Source: Bacteroidota bacterium (GTDB lineage: Bacteria; Bacteroidota; Bacteroidia; Chitinophagales; Chitinophagaceae). From it: DNA of 64,000 nucleotides. The stretch spans positions 124,001-188,000 of the forward strand of contig JAFDXN010000058.1 in the NCBI GenBank assembly GCA_018267915.1, read 5' to 3'. The notes under the pieces are model-generated. The model did not search any database, had not been told where the DNA came from, and worked only from the letters and a program-made list of their open reading frames with translations. A program made the position numbers and the translations under genes. Below are positions 42,778 to 50,678 of this stretch, piece after piece; the first letter of the stretch is position 1; every line of letters starts with the position of its first letter.

Positions 42778-43645
42778 TATCCAGCATCTGCGCAGGCTGT
42801 TTCCTGTGTATGTATCGGAACGTGTTTTCGTTAATATAGAGCGGTAAATATTCCTTACTTACGTGAATGTGCGTACCCTTAATCATCCTTTTCAGAGTTG
42901 ACCAGTAGTTTTCGATGTTGTTCGTAGTGAAACCGTCCCTTACATACACTTTCGCCTTGTGGTTGACCACTTCATGCTGTTTAAACACCCTGTCCAGCCC
43001 CGTGTAGCCTTTGTGACTATCCGTTACTACTACTGCGCTTTTATCTACGTGACGGTTGATTATCTGCCTCAATACTGAACTATTGATTTTATCACTCTCC
43101 ATTATCTGGGCAACTACCCGCAAGCCCTGCTTGTCCATCATCCCGAACACCGCAATCTTGTTAACGCCGCCCTTACCCTTTTTAAGCTTAGCTCTTTTTG
43201 ACTTGTGCATGTTTTCCTGAAGGCCTCCGATATAGCTTTCATCCATGATAACCTCACCTGTGAGCAGGTCAGACGACCTGTCACGCATCAGCTTTTTGAT
43301 TTGGTGTGCCATGCGTAGCGCAGTCTTGTAGCAAATAGGCAATACCCTTTCCAGTTCCTTCGCTGCTACGCCATTTCGTGTAGTGGTAAACAGGTAGATG
43401 GCCGTAAACCAATAGTGTAACGGTGTAGTGGTCTTGTGGAATACAGTACCGGCAGTTGGGTAAAGCTGGTGCGAGCAAAGAGGGCATTGGTAAGCCCTGC
43501 GGTCTTTCACCCTTGCGAAAGGCTCCATACCGCCGCATTCCGGGCAAGCCTGAAGCTTTGCATACTTGATTTGGAAGAGATAATCCAGACAGGCGTCTTC
43601 GTCTGGAAAACGGTCTTTGAATTGCTTAATCGTAAGCTTGTCCAT
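42755..43645 (-). CDS. IS1595-family (ISXO2-like) transposase
   Basis: 296 residues, full length. N-terminal zinc ribbon with CPECGG and CPLCSH, followed by the ISXO2-like DDE domain: TGEVIMDESYIGG (first Asp), SAVVVTDSHKGYTGL (second Asp), and NNIENYWSTLKRMIKG (third residue Asn/Glu region) as typical for IS1595. No frameshift or stop, so the enzyme may be active. It interrupts the region between the structured leader and the tRNA-like gene. Confidence 0.93.
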   Translation of the reverse strand: MDKLTIKQFKDRFPDEDACLDYLFQIKYAKLQACPECGGMEPFARVKDRRAYQCPLCSHQLYPTAGTVFHKTTTPLHYWFTAIYLFTTTRNGVAAKELERVLPICYKTALRMAHQIKKLMRDRSSDLLTGEVIMDESYIGGLQENMHKSKRAKLKKGKGGVNKIAVFGMMDKQGLRVVAQIMESDKINSSVLRQIINRHVDKSAVVVTDSHKGYTGLDRVFKQHEVVNHKAKVYVRDGFTTNNIENYWSTLKRMIKGTHIHVSKEYLPLYINENTFRYIHRKQPAQMLDIILSQIV

Positions 43646-43770
43646 TGTTACTTCTGACTATCAAACTATCTAATGCTACTCTATCTAACTAATCCGCATT
43701 TATATATCCAAACGGCATGCCAAAACCCACATTTTCAGAGTGCATTTTAAACTTTTTAATAAAAATTCAG

Positions 43771-43844
43771 TGGAAAAGAACGGAATCGAACCGTCACCTC
43801 TTAACTGGGAAGTCTAAGCGTTCTGCCGATTAAACTACTTCCCC
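43771..43844 (-). tRNA. tRNA-Gly-like gene, divergent or decayed
   Basis: On the minus strand a 74-nt sequence folds as a tRNA: acceptor GGGGAAG/CTTTTCC (two G-T pairs), D-arm with loop AATCGGCA, T-arm GACGG-TTCGATT-CCGTT with a canonical T-loop, discriminator A; CCA is not encoded. The anticodon arm CTTAGACTTCCCAGTTAAG is odd: it needs a sixth A-G mismatch pair (loop CTTCCCA, anticodon TCC) or a bulged G with a six-base loop (CCC). Both read glycine. Weak D-stem and irregular anticodon arm suggest a mobile-element or decaying copy. Confidence 0.6.
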
Positions 43845-44011
43845 ATGAACAGGCACAAAGGAAATGCATAGGTGAACGCATTCATCTTAACGTGTTAGTA
43901 TTTTTGTTAGGACTAGTCTGAAAATAGAAACTAGTTCCATTTTTAGAACTAGTTTTGAAAATGAGACTAGTTTCGGATTTTAAAGCTATTTTTGCAGTGG
44001 GAAGTCTAAGC
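43806..44011. repeat. 14-bp direct repeat of the tRNA anticodon arm
   Basis: TGGGAAGTCTAAGC occurs at 43806-43819, inside the tRNA-like gene, and again at 43998-44011, 192 bp apart. Duplicated anticodon-arm sequence is what tRNA-targeting tyrosine integrases leave, but no integrase gene is present and the repeat does not include the tRNA 3' end. The 192 bp between hold the tRNA 5' part and the 18-bp repeats. Confidence 0.6.
43912..43983. repeat. Four 18-bp iterated repeats headed by ACTAGT
   Basis: ACTAGT starts at 43912, 43930, 43948 and 43966, exactly every 18 bp. The 12-bp parts between are related (CTGAAAATAGAA, TCCATTTTTAGA, TTTGAAAATGAG, TTCGGATTTTAA); the second is closer in inverted form, so overlapping palindromes centre on ACTAGT. 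A further ACTAGT lies at 44830. Layout resembles protein-binding iterons or an operator array. Confidence 0.75.
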
Positions 44012-44033
44012 ATTTGAGGAGTATAGGGATAAC

Positions 44034-44774
44034 CTATGCTCCTCCTTTTTTTATCCCTTCTTTTAGTAGAACCTTGTTTGTCGCATCGAAGATGTCTTTA
44101 TTGATGCTTTTGCCCGTAAAGGATTTAGGAGCTGAAAAAAGCGGCTTTTTAGCCACTTTTGCTGTGAAGTATCCCGCTATCACAACAGTCTGGTAAAAAC
44201 TGAAATTCTCCTTATGAGAGTTGTATAACGCGAAATATTGCTTAACACGTTTGTAGAAGAACACAACCGACTCAATCGTTGATGATAATTTTGTGCCGTG
44301 TATGAAGTATTGCTCTATACAGGCTCTTAGCATTTTTTTCAATGAAAACTCGGCCACATGCTTCAGAATCTCCTGCCCACCATTTTCGATGGTATGCGCA
44401 TCCGCACCGGGGACTGTAAAGATTGGTTCAAAAAGGTCTATCGAGACTGATTTGTCATACTCTTTAGCGTCTCGTTTAGTTTTAGTGAAAAATGCATAGC
44501 TCTCTGCCACACATGCGTCTATTTCGGCTGCCTTACTTTTGAGTAACCTTTCGTTTTGCTTCCTATTAAATTCTCTATTTACTACGTCATAAGGCTGCAA
44601 GAACTCAAACCAAGTTACCAGCAATTTAGCTGGGACATCTTGCCCATTATTAACAAGCTTATTTATTTCATCCGACACCTGCGCGTATTTCACGTAGTCG
44701 CTTGACAATATGCCAAAATGCAGACTTAATACTTCTCGCTTAATGTACTTCCGAAGTGATTTTTGGGTTGCCAA
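44034..44774 (-). CDS. Protein of unknown function in the accessory island
   Basis: 246 residues, no signal or membrane segment, basic. The sequence is mainly helical (YVKYAQVSDEINKLVNNGQD, ESYAFFTKTKRDAKEYDKS, LKKMLRACIEQYFIHGTKLS) and ends with a Lys-rich tail. I recognise no domain. It reads toward the 18-bp repeat array and away from the 44884 gene, with which it shares a 109-bp AT-rich divergent promoter region containing ACTAGT and the palindrome ACAAATTTGT (44858-44867). AT-rich codon use like its island neighbours. Confidence 0.7.
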   Translation of the reverse strand: MATQKSLRKYIKREVLSLHFGILSSDYVKYAQVSDEINKLVNNGQDVPAKLLVTWFEFLQPYDVVNREFNRKQNERLLKSKAAEIDACVAESYAFFTKTKRDAKEYDKSVSIDLFEPIFTVPGADAHTIENGGQEILKHVAEFSLKKMLRACIEQYFIHGTKLSSTIESVVFFYKRVKQYFALYNSHKENFSFYQTVVIAGYFTAKVAKKPLFSAPKSFTGKSINKDIFDATNKVLLKEGIKKGGA

Positions 44775-44883
44775 AAACTAAGATTTAAACTCCCAAAATA
44801 TCTACATATTATCATAAAATCAACGATTTACTAGTGTTTTTGTTATTTTTAAAAACAACAAATTTGTCACTATACCGAGATTT

Positions 44884-45738
44884 ATGAATTACTTTATCAA
44901 CGCCATTATCACTGCTGTTTTATCCTTTATTGTTGCAACTCTCTCCTATCTGTATCAGCATAACCGCAACAAACTGGTAGACTCTAAAGTCAAAATCCGG
45001 ATTTTGCAGAAACTGACAGCCGATGCAATTGGTATTTCGGAATACCTCGTCAATTCATATAACGCCATTATAAAATCGGTAGAAAATAAAAAAAGTGACT
45101 TGGGTATAGCTCCTATGTCTCCAATTGAAGCATACAAATATTTAATGGACAGAATGCTTGATGACACTTATTTTGCCGCATATGCTACTGTATTTAGGAA
45201 CATAATTGATGCTGAATCTTATTTTTTTGACTTAAAGGTTTGTGCTATATACTTAACTGCACAGTTTGATTTAGCCAAGGAAACTTATTTGGCCAGCTAT
45301 AGAAGCAATACAGAACTACGAACAAATTTGCTCGCGGATTATCAGAAATCACTTAAGATGATACAGGAGTTCATGGCACATGGCGATACAAAGGTTAAAA
45401 ATATTGCACGGATGTATCTTGCGACCAAGGCACTGGAAGTCACAAAAACAAAACCTGATTCAGATGGAAGTGGAAATATTGACGCTATCGATAAGGAATA
45501 TCTTACTCCAATATTGCGGTTTTTCGAATCTGTTGAGGCGGAAGGCGACCTATTGGCTTACTTTTTTCTTGTTCTGGAGATGAAACACCAGTATTTACAG
45601 ATTTGTTTTAACAATGAAGGTGCGGCGAAAAAATTGGCCTCTATTGTTGAGAGCACAATTGAGGGCATAGCAGAAATGAAGGGAGTACACAATATTTTGA
45701 TAAGCCCTGAATATAAAATGTGCTATATGCATAATTGA
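44884..45738 (+). CDS. Membrane-anchored protein of unknown function
   Basis: 284 residues. One N-terminal helix (about 4-24, FINAIITAVLSFIVATLSYL) acts as anchor, then a long helical cytoplasmic part beginning with YQHNRNKLVDSKVKIRILQK. No motif of a known enzyme is visible. The N-terminal helix plus charged linker is a common build for accessory-island membrane proteins. Divergent from the 44034 gene, AT-rich. Confidence 0.7.
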   Translation: MNYFINAIITAVLSFIVATLSYLYQHNRNKLVDSKVKIRILQKLTADAIGISEYLVNSYNAIIKSVENKKSDLGIAPMSPIEAYKYLMDRMLDDTYFAAYATVFRNIIDAESYFFDLKVCAIYLTAQFDLAKETYLASYRSNTELRTNLLADYQKSLKMIQEFMAHGDTKVKNIARMYLATKALEVTKTKPDSDGSGNIDAIDKEYLTPILRFFESVEAEGDLLAYFFLVLEMKHQYLQICFNNEGAAKKLASIVESTIEGIAEMKGVHNILISPEYKMCYMHN

Positions 45739-45883
45739 ACAATGCCATTTGTTCGATTTATGTCCTGACTACACATATGCCGTATCTTGCAAGGTTCGCT
45801 AAATTTTATTTCACCGTTCAATGAAGTTCTTTGACATATTAAATCCTATGCTTGCCGTTCCAACTACTTGATATAATTCCTAG

Positions 45884-46029
45884 ATCGGTAATTTCCGGAA
45901 ATACATCATAATTTCCGAATCGGTAATTATCGGAAATTATCATTTTTGTGCTATGAGCTGATTTTCATATGGTTGCTGCGGTATAGAGATTTTCAACCGG
46001 AAATTATGAATGCTACGGAAATCGGTAAT
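45884..46029. promoter_or_regulatory. Cluster of TTCCGGAA-type palindromes and ATCGGTAAT repeats
   Basis: ATTTCCGGAAAT at 45891-45902 is a perfect palindrome. ATAATTTCCGA (45908-45918) pairs with TCGGAAATTAT (45930-45940) across 11 bp. The word ATCGGTAAT recurs at 45884, 45919 and 46021, and further CGGAAAT copies lie at about 45998 and 46016. The cluster precedes yjdM by about 120 bp and looks like a multi-site operator for a dimeric regulator; no regulator gene is adjacent. Confidence 0.5.
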
Positions 46030-46113
46030 AAATGGTGGAGAAGGACGTCCCCAGTCAAACTTTATGATTCTTTTGCTTTTGACAATAAGGCAATACGATC
46101 TGGATTAGTTTTT

Positions 46114-46121
46114 TACATTTG
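46114..46121 (+). promoter_or_regulatory. -7 element of yjdM
   Basis: TACATTTG, perfect TAnnTTTG, 24 nt before the ATG at 46146; it rules out an upstream start at 46119. Confidence 0.5.
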
Positions 46122-46145
46122 CCACAAAATAAAGATGGTATAAAT

Positions 46146-46481
46146 ATGGAACTTCCCCCATGTCCGCAGTGTAAATCTTCGTACACATATGAGATGGATG
46201 GCCTGCTAGTATGCCCGGAATGCGGGCACGAGTGGAACCCCCATGAAAGCAACACTGCCGAGGATACTTTTGTAGTAAAGGACTGTAACGGTAACATTCT
46301 TCAAAACGGGGATACGGTTATAACGATCAAAAACCTCCCGGTGCGGGGCTCGGCGCAAAGTATAAAGGCCGGAACAAAAGTGAGAAATATCAGGCTGGTG
46401 AACAGCGATCATAATATTGACTGCAAGATAGACGGGTTTGGCGCGATGGCGCTGAAATCTGAGTTTGTAAAGAAGGCGTAG
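46146..46481 (+). CDS. yjdM: YjdM/PhnA family zinc-ribbon protein
   Basis: 111 residues from ATG 46146. N-terminal zinc ribbon CPQC...CPEC (LPPCPQCKSSYTYEMDGLLV CPECGHEW), then the conserved PhnA domain with VVKDCNGNILQNGDTVITIK and VRNIRLVNSDHNIDCKIDGF ending LKSEFVKKA. It is very close to E. coli YjdM, once thought to act in phosphonate use, real role unknown. Likely marks return to core chromosome. Confidence 0.93.
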   Translation: MELPPCPQCKSSYTYEMDGLLVCPECGHEWNPHESNTAEDTFVVKDCNGNILQNGDTVITIKNLPVRGSAQSIKAGTKVRNIRLVNSDHNIDCKIDGFGAMALKSEFVKKA

Positions 46482-46623
46482 TTATGATTTTTTATCAGCA
46501 CATTATTATGTAACCAGCAGAATAACCGGCAATTATCAGCCCGCCGGAAATCGGGAACAGAACCGGCAAGCATCTGTCCAGGTGCTAAGACAAAAATAGC
46601 GTATGACGGGGCACCTATACCTG

Positions 46624-47952
46624 CTATTTCGCCACAGCTATTTTTATCCGCCTTCCTTTCAGCTTTTCGTCTTTGATGAGGTGAAGGGCATTTGATGCTT
46701 TTGCTTTGCGTATAGCTACGAAACTGAAAAAGTCTTTCACGTCCACCAGGCCGATGTCCTCTTTCTTTAATTCGCCTTTATGAGAGAGGAAGCCGACAAT
46801 GTCGATCTTGTTCACTTTGTCTTTCTTACCGGCTGCTACGAAGAGCGTTGTCCATTTGGGTTTTTCCGGTAGTGTCAGTTTTTCGGGCAGCGTTATTTCT
46901 TCAACGGGATCAGTTATGTATTCCGGCAGTGTCTCTTCGGGCGAGAGGATGAGTATTGCCGTGCCGCTGGCATCCATGCGAGCCGTGCGGCCGTTGCGAT
47001 GGGTGTAGCTGTCGGGCGTGAGTGGCAGGTGGTAGTGTATGATATAACGGATGTTGGGTATATCGAGTCCGCGAGCTGCGAGATCGGTGGTGACCAGCAC
47101 ATAGGTGCTGCCATTGCGGAACTTAGTAAGGGCAGCATCGCGCTGCTGCTGCTCCATAGCGCCGTGATAGTATTCGTTCATGATGCCACGTTCTTTAAGG
47201 ATCGCACTTAAACGTTCAACTGACTCGCGGTGGTTACAGAATACAATAGCGGAACGTTCGCCGGTGTAGCAGAGCAGTTTGAATACTGTATCGGCTTTAT
47301 CCTTGTCGGCAGAATGGAGGACCTTGATATCGAGGCCGGCAGAGCGTTCGTTCACAGCATCGGAGAAATCGAGCGTAATGGGGTCGTTCAAGCCTACAAA
47401 GTCGGGTATCTCCTCTGCAAGTGTGGCTGAAGTGAGGATGCGTTTATTCAATGCAGGAAGAGATTCCATTATAAAAGCCATCTCGTCCCGGAAGCCCAGC
47501 TCGAGCGACTTATCGAATTCATCGAGTACAACGGTATTGATCGTGTTGACCGTGATATTCTCGCGGCGGATATGGTCGCCCAAGCGGCCGGGAGTACCTA
47601 CTATGATAGAGGGAGATTCGATAAGGTTGTTCTCCTCTATTTCGCGCTTATGGCCACCGTAGCAGGAAGTTATTTTAATACCCGTGCCCATCGACTTGAA
47701 TACCTTTTCGATCTGCTGTGCTAATTCGCGCGAAGGAACTACTATGAGCAACTGCGTGCCCTTTATCTCTTTATCGAGATGCAGGCAAAGCGGCAGGAGA
47801 AAGGCCAGGGTTTTGCCTGAGCCTGTGGGCGACAAAAGTATCACGTCTTTATCCTGCGGAATGCTTTCGAGCGCGGCCTGCTGCATATCGTTCAGGTTGG
47901 CGATCTTCAGGTTCTCCAGTATCTGTGAAGGGGACAATTTGTGCTGCGACAT
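46624..47952 (-). CDS. DEAD-box RNA helicase with DbpA RNA-binding domain
   Basis: 442 residues. Motifs: ANLNDMQQAAL (Q-motif), SPTGSGKT, PSRELAQQ, GTPGRLGDH, DEFD in place of DEAD (VVLDEFDKSLELGF), SAT as TSATLAEE, and HRNGRTARMD. The C-terminal 75 residues (TLFVAAGKKDKVNKIDIVGF and FSFVAIRKAKASNALHLIKD) are a DbpA-type RRM that in E. coli binds hairpin 92 of 23S rRNA. Probably a large-subunit assembly factor. The D-E-F-D variant of motif II is noteworthy but known in some family members. Confidence 0.92.
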   Translation of the reverse strand: MSQHKLSPSQILENLKIANLNDMQQAALESIPQDKDVILLSPTGSGKTLAFLLPLCLHLDKEIKGTQLLIVVPSRELAQQIEKVFKSMGTGIKITSCYGGHKREIEENNLIESPSIIVGTPGRLGDHIRRENITVNTINTVVLDEFDKSLELGFRDEMAFIMESLPALNKRILTSATLAEEIPDFVGLNDPITLDFSDAVNERSAGLDIKVLHSADKDKADTVFKLLCYTGERSAIVFCNHRESVERLSAILKERGIMNEYYHGAMEQQQRDAALTKFRNGSTYVLVTTDLAARGLDIPNIRYIIHYHLPLTPDSYTHRNGRTARMDASGTAILILSPEETLPEYITDPVEEITLPEKLTLPEKPKWTTLFVAAGKKDKVNKIDIVGFLSHKGELKKEDIGLVDVKDFFSFVAIRKAKASNALHLIKDEKLKGRRIKIAVAK

Positions 47953-47989
47953 AGCGGCAAAGGTATCCTATTCTACCCTATTCTACCGA

Positions 47990-48607
47990 TTATTCGGCAA
48001 TGAAGCCTTTTATAAGGGCCATCCACTGCGCTTCAGACAGACCTGCCAGGGCGCCCGAAGTGATGATGGCATTGCGTACATTATCCAGGGTACGCTCCAT
48101 GTGGGTATTAGGCACCTCATTCCTGCCGTGATAAGAGGCGCTAACGACATTGCCGGTCCGGCGAAGGATGAAGGTGGAAGAGGCGCCAGACTGAAAAAAG
48201 TGGGCGGTCTCGCCATTTTCACCGGGTGGAGCTGTTGGCCTAAGCCGCATACCGCAAAGGTCTTCCCGGCCGTCTTCGCTGTTGCCATCCTGAATGATGT
48301 CAACCTTTACCCAGTCGTAGCCATGACCCGCCTTTGTGCCCGGACCGGAAATATCGATGCGAACCAGGTCGTTCATTGTCAATTTTCGGTCTACCGGTTC
48401 GCCGCCGGCATTGCAGGCTTCGAATGACGCACTTAGTGCGCCTGACAGGCTATGCCATAGTGCCGGTGAAAGCATGCGTGTGCGTGCGGTACGGTAGCGT
48501 TCAACGGCTTGTTCATCGTTATCCAACACTATTTTAGTGCTGAGATCGTTTTGTTTGCCCTTTATATTGGCGGGCACCAGGGCGTCAACAATCATATCTA
48601 AGCGCAT
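47990..48607 (-). CDS. Conserved protein of unknown function
   Basis: 205 residues, no signal or membrane segment. Sequence includes VDALVPANIKGKQNDLSTKI, a middle domain with VRIDISGPGTKAGHGYDWVK VDII and a C-terminal helical end. GYDWVKVDIIQ repeats in a class of Bacteroidota proteins without role. 37 bp from the helicase gene on the same strand; possibly co-transcribed. Confidence 0.65.
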   Translation of the reverse strand: MRLDMIVDALVPANIKGKQNDLSTKIVLDNDEQAVERYRTARTRMLSPALWHSLSGALSASFEACNAGGEPVDRKLTMNDLVRIDISGPGTKAGHGYDWVKVDIIQDGNSEDGREDLCGMRLRPTAPPGENGETAHFFQSGASSTFILRRTGNVVSASYHGRNEVPNTHMERTLDNVRNAIITSGALAGLSEAQWMALIKGFIAE

Positions 48608-48741
48608 AAGGCGAGGGTTTTGTTAAAAGATGTTTTTTGTCACCACCACTCATAACATCATGCCATGAATAGGAATACATACATAATTGATTACTTTAGC
48701 GATAACAAGTAATATTCCTTTGTAAAAACGAACAAGATCCA

Positions 48742-49497
48742 ATGCGCAAATTCTTTTTCACTGCTGCCCTGGCTTTGTCCCCAATGTTTAGCTTTGCCCA
48801 GACCGGCCCGGCGCTGCTGGAAGGTGAGCAGCCCAATGATAACAGCCCTATATGTACCGAGCCAATACCGCTGACCAAAGATTGGGATGATTTCAAAGGC
48901 GGCTTTAAGAACGGCACCCATATACCGGATTTCAGTTTTTACACTGTGGATGGCAAGGAGGTGACCCTCAGCAAGGTGCTCCGGGAGACAGGCAAACCGG
49001 TATTGCTGGTGGCGGGCAATTTCAGCTGCCCCGTTTACAGGCGAAATGCCAGGGAGATCGATAGTATCACAAATTTCTACAAGGACAAGCTCAATGTATA
49101 TGTTGTATATACGGTAGAGGCTCACCCGGTGGGGGGAACTGAGGCCTATCCCACTATACCTGTGGCAGAGGAACAAAACCGCAAAGATCATATCCAGATC
49201 AAACAAGCCGAGTCTTACCTGGACAGGCGGCTGTCGGCCACGAGAATGCGCAAGCGGATGGGGATCGCCACTACAATAGTACTGGACGGGCCCGGCAACG
49301 AATGGTGGAGCCATGCCGGCTATGCACCCAATAATGCTTACCTTATCAATGCAAAGGGTGTAATAGTAGCCAAAGACGGTTGGTTCGACAGCAGCATGTG
49401 GTGTAGTATCGATCGCTTACTGCACACCCAATCGGGACACTGCCAAAATAAACCACTTGCCCAGCAGGCTAAGAAGGATCGAAAGCCCAAACCTTAA
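48742..49497 (+). CDS. Secreted thioredoxin-fold protein, iodothyronine deiodinase-like
   Basis: 251 residues with a signal peptide (1-19, ending SFA). The fold core is PDFSFYTVDGKEVTLSKVL, VLLVAGNFSCPVYRRNA with Cys at the position of the deiodinase Sec, and LNVYVVYTVEAHP, a segment shared with deiodinases and peroxiredoxin-like proteins. A second half, WWSHAGYAPNNAYLINAKG and a Cys-containing tail, completes it. The reaction is probably a thiol redox step in the periplasm; deiodination is not implied. Confidence 0.78.
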   Translation: MRKFFFTAALALSPMFSFAQTGPALLEGEQPNDNSPICTEPIPLTKDWDDFKGGFKNGTHIPDFSFYTVDGKEVTLSKVLRETGKPVLLVAGNFSCPVYRRNAREIDSITNFYKDKLNVYVVYTVEAHPVGGTEAYPTIPVAEEQNRKDHIQIKQAESYLDRRLSATRMRKRMGIATTIVLDGPGNEWWSHAGYAPNNAYLINAKGVIVAKDGWFDSSMWCSIDRLLHTQSGHCQNKPLAQQAKKDRKPKP

Positions 49498-49777
49498 AAT
49501 CGTAGGTAATCAGGCTGTCGGCACTGCCGGGAGTCCGGTAGGAGAACCTAACGGTGCCGAAGCTTTTGCCGACCCTTACATCGAAGCATGTGGTGACCGG
49601 CTTACCAGGCACCAGAAAGTGATCTACACGCAGTGCTGAATGTTTTATCACTTCTCTCCCTTTAAAGAAACGTAAGGTAAACTGCGGTATTATTCCATGT
49701 GTCGTACTTGGCATGTCCTTTAGAAAGGGCGTGACATAGCAACATGCAGCAAAATAAATCACATACAATATTTTCAA
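49469..49777 (-). CDS. Possible small exported protein
   Basis: 102 residues from TTG 49777 (minus strand), with a hydrophobic N-terminus (ILYVIYFAACCYVTPF) and a beta-rich rest (IPQFTLRFFKGREVIKHSAL, FDVRVGKSFGTVRFSY). It overlaps the 3' end of the deiodinase-like gene by 29 bp. A TAACTTG-like element lies just before the TTG. Without it, the 380 bp from 49498 to 49878 would hold no gene. Confidence 0.45.
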   Translation of the reverse strand: MKILYVIYFAACCYVTPFLKDMPSTTHGIIPQFTLRFFKGREVIKHSALRVDHFLVPGKPVTTCFDVRVGKSFGTVRFSYRTPGSADSLITYDFKVWAFDPS

Positions 49778-49878
49778 GTTAGAAATTCAATCGCTTACGC
49801 TTTAACAAAATTTTATTACTGCTATAATATTAGAATCATTAACGCTTTCTATTTTCATGAAATCATCACACACACAAC

Positions 49879-50115
49879 ATGAAAACATTCTTTTACTTTT
49901 TACTCGCGGGGCTGGCCTGGTTTCTTGTTTTTCTGACTATCGATATACAGGTGGATCTGTTAAAAGCCACATTGATATCTGTGGCTGCTTCTATTGTTAC
50001 AGTGATCATTATTGCATCGCTGCGAAAACCGGTAAAGAAATGGTTCCTTCGCAATTTCAGCAAAAGCTACATGATGAGCCGAGGGTATGTGGGCGGCAAG
50101 AAAAAGCAATCCTAA
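49879..50115 (+). CDS. Small two-helix membrane protein
   Basis: 78 residues: helices at about 4-22 (FFYFLLAGLAWFLVFLTID) and 27-47 (LLKATLISVAASIVTVIII), then a basic tail RKPVKKWFLRNFSKSYMMSR with GGKKKQS at the end. No known family; size and basic tail suggest an inner-membrane accessory protein. The ATG at 49879 starts directly at MKTFFYF. Confidence 0.65.
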   Translation: MKTFFYFLLAGLAWFLVFLTIDIQVDLLKATLISVAASIVTVIIIASLRKPVKKWFLRNFSKSYMMSRGYVGGKKKQS

Positions 50116-50121
50116 TCCTGT

Positions 50122-50583
50122 TTAATGACTAATGACATGCTTGCCTCTATGCATTGTACCAAATCCCCGGGTGATCGTTGCAGTGTGCCTGTTGCGGCTT
50201 AATAATGCGTCGATACTTAATGCACCGGCCCCATAGCAAGCAATATATAAAGCGCCGCCCACCAAAGCCAGGTTTTTATTAAAATTGATCATCTGCTGCA
50301 TGTGTTGCATGGGATCGGCAACGTTCCAATAATCGTGCATATAGTAAGTAACCGGCACAAGAAATAGTATTAATAACCCGGCACCGAATCTCGCTTTAAA
50401 GCCGAGTAAAATACACAGCCCGCCTACAAGGCAAAGAACTCCAGCTACCGGTACAACCAAAGAAGCCATCGGCACTCCTTTGGACGCTGCATGTTCGATC
50501 ATTGGAGCACTGAAATGTGCGATGGAAGACGAGAGGAATATCCATGTAAATAACAGACGGCCTAACAAAATCATATACTTCAT
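50122..50583 (-). CDS. DoxX-family membrane protein
   Basis: 153 residues from ATG 50583 (a GTG at 50616 would add 11 poor residues). Four helices with GRLLFTWIFLSSSIAHF, VPVAGVLCLVGGLCILLGFK and a FNKNLALVGGALYIACYG segment, the DoxX/SURF4 pattern (N-K-N-hydrophobic). DoxX proteins are linked to thiosulfate oxidation or redox defence; role here unknown. Convergent with the 49879 gene, 6 bp apart. Confidence 0.85.
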   Translation of the reverse strand: MKYMILLGRLLFTWIFLSSSIAHFSAPMIEHAASKGVPMASLVVPVAGVLCLVGGLCILLGFKARFGAGLLILFLVPVTYYMHDYWNVADPMQHMQQMINFNKNLALVGGALYIACYGAGALSIDALLSRNRHTATITRGFGTMHRGKHVISH

Positions 50584-50678
50584 AACCTGCCAGTTTGGTA
50601 TATAGCGCAAAAGCACGAAAGCTATGCCATGCTTAAAAGGGTATGGTTTTTATACAAAAATTTTAACAAGCAGGCGCA

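Larger units (their letters stand above)
42572..43723 (-). mobile_element. IS1595-family insertion, ends tentative
   Basis: The transposase gene is clear, the element borders are not. The best inverted match on the two sides is the 8-bp TTGGCATG (42572-42579) and CATGCCAA (43716-43723), giving about 1.15 kb. The flanking 8-bp sequences do not match, so no target duplication supports these ends. Confidence 0.35.
45739..46145. other. 407-bp gap without a convincing gene
   Basis: The first half (to about 45880) shows nothing clear. From 45884 a palindrome cluster begins (separate entry). A reading frame at 45946-46143 exists, but it crosses the cluster, has no promoter of its own and no domain, and is not called. 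Confidence 0.6.

Noticed and set aside
42572..43723. Clear terminal inverted repeats and target duplication for the IS1595 element
   Set aside because: Only an 8-bp inverted match (TTGGCATG) was found and flanking 8-mers differ, so the borders stay tentative.
43912..43983. CRISPR array
   Set aside because: The repeat unit is only 18 bp with a 6-bp conserved word and no unique spacers; no cas genes.
45946..46143. 65-codon frame upstream of yjdM
   Set aside because: It runs through the palindrome cluster, has no promoter or domain and ends at the yjdM promoter.
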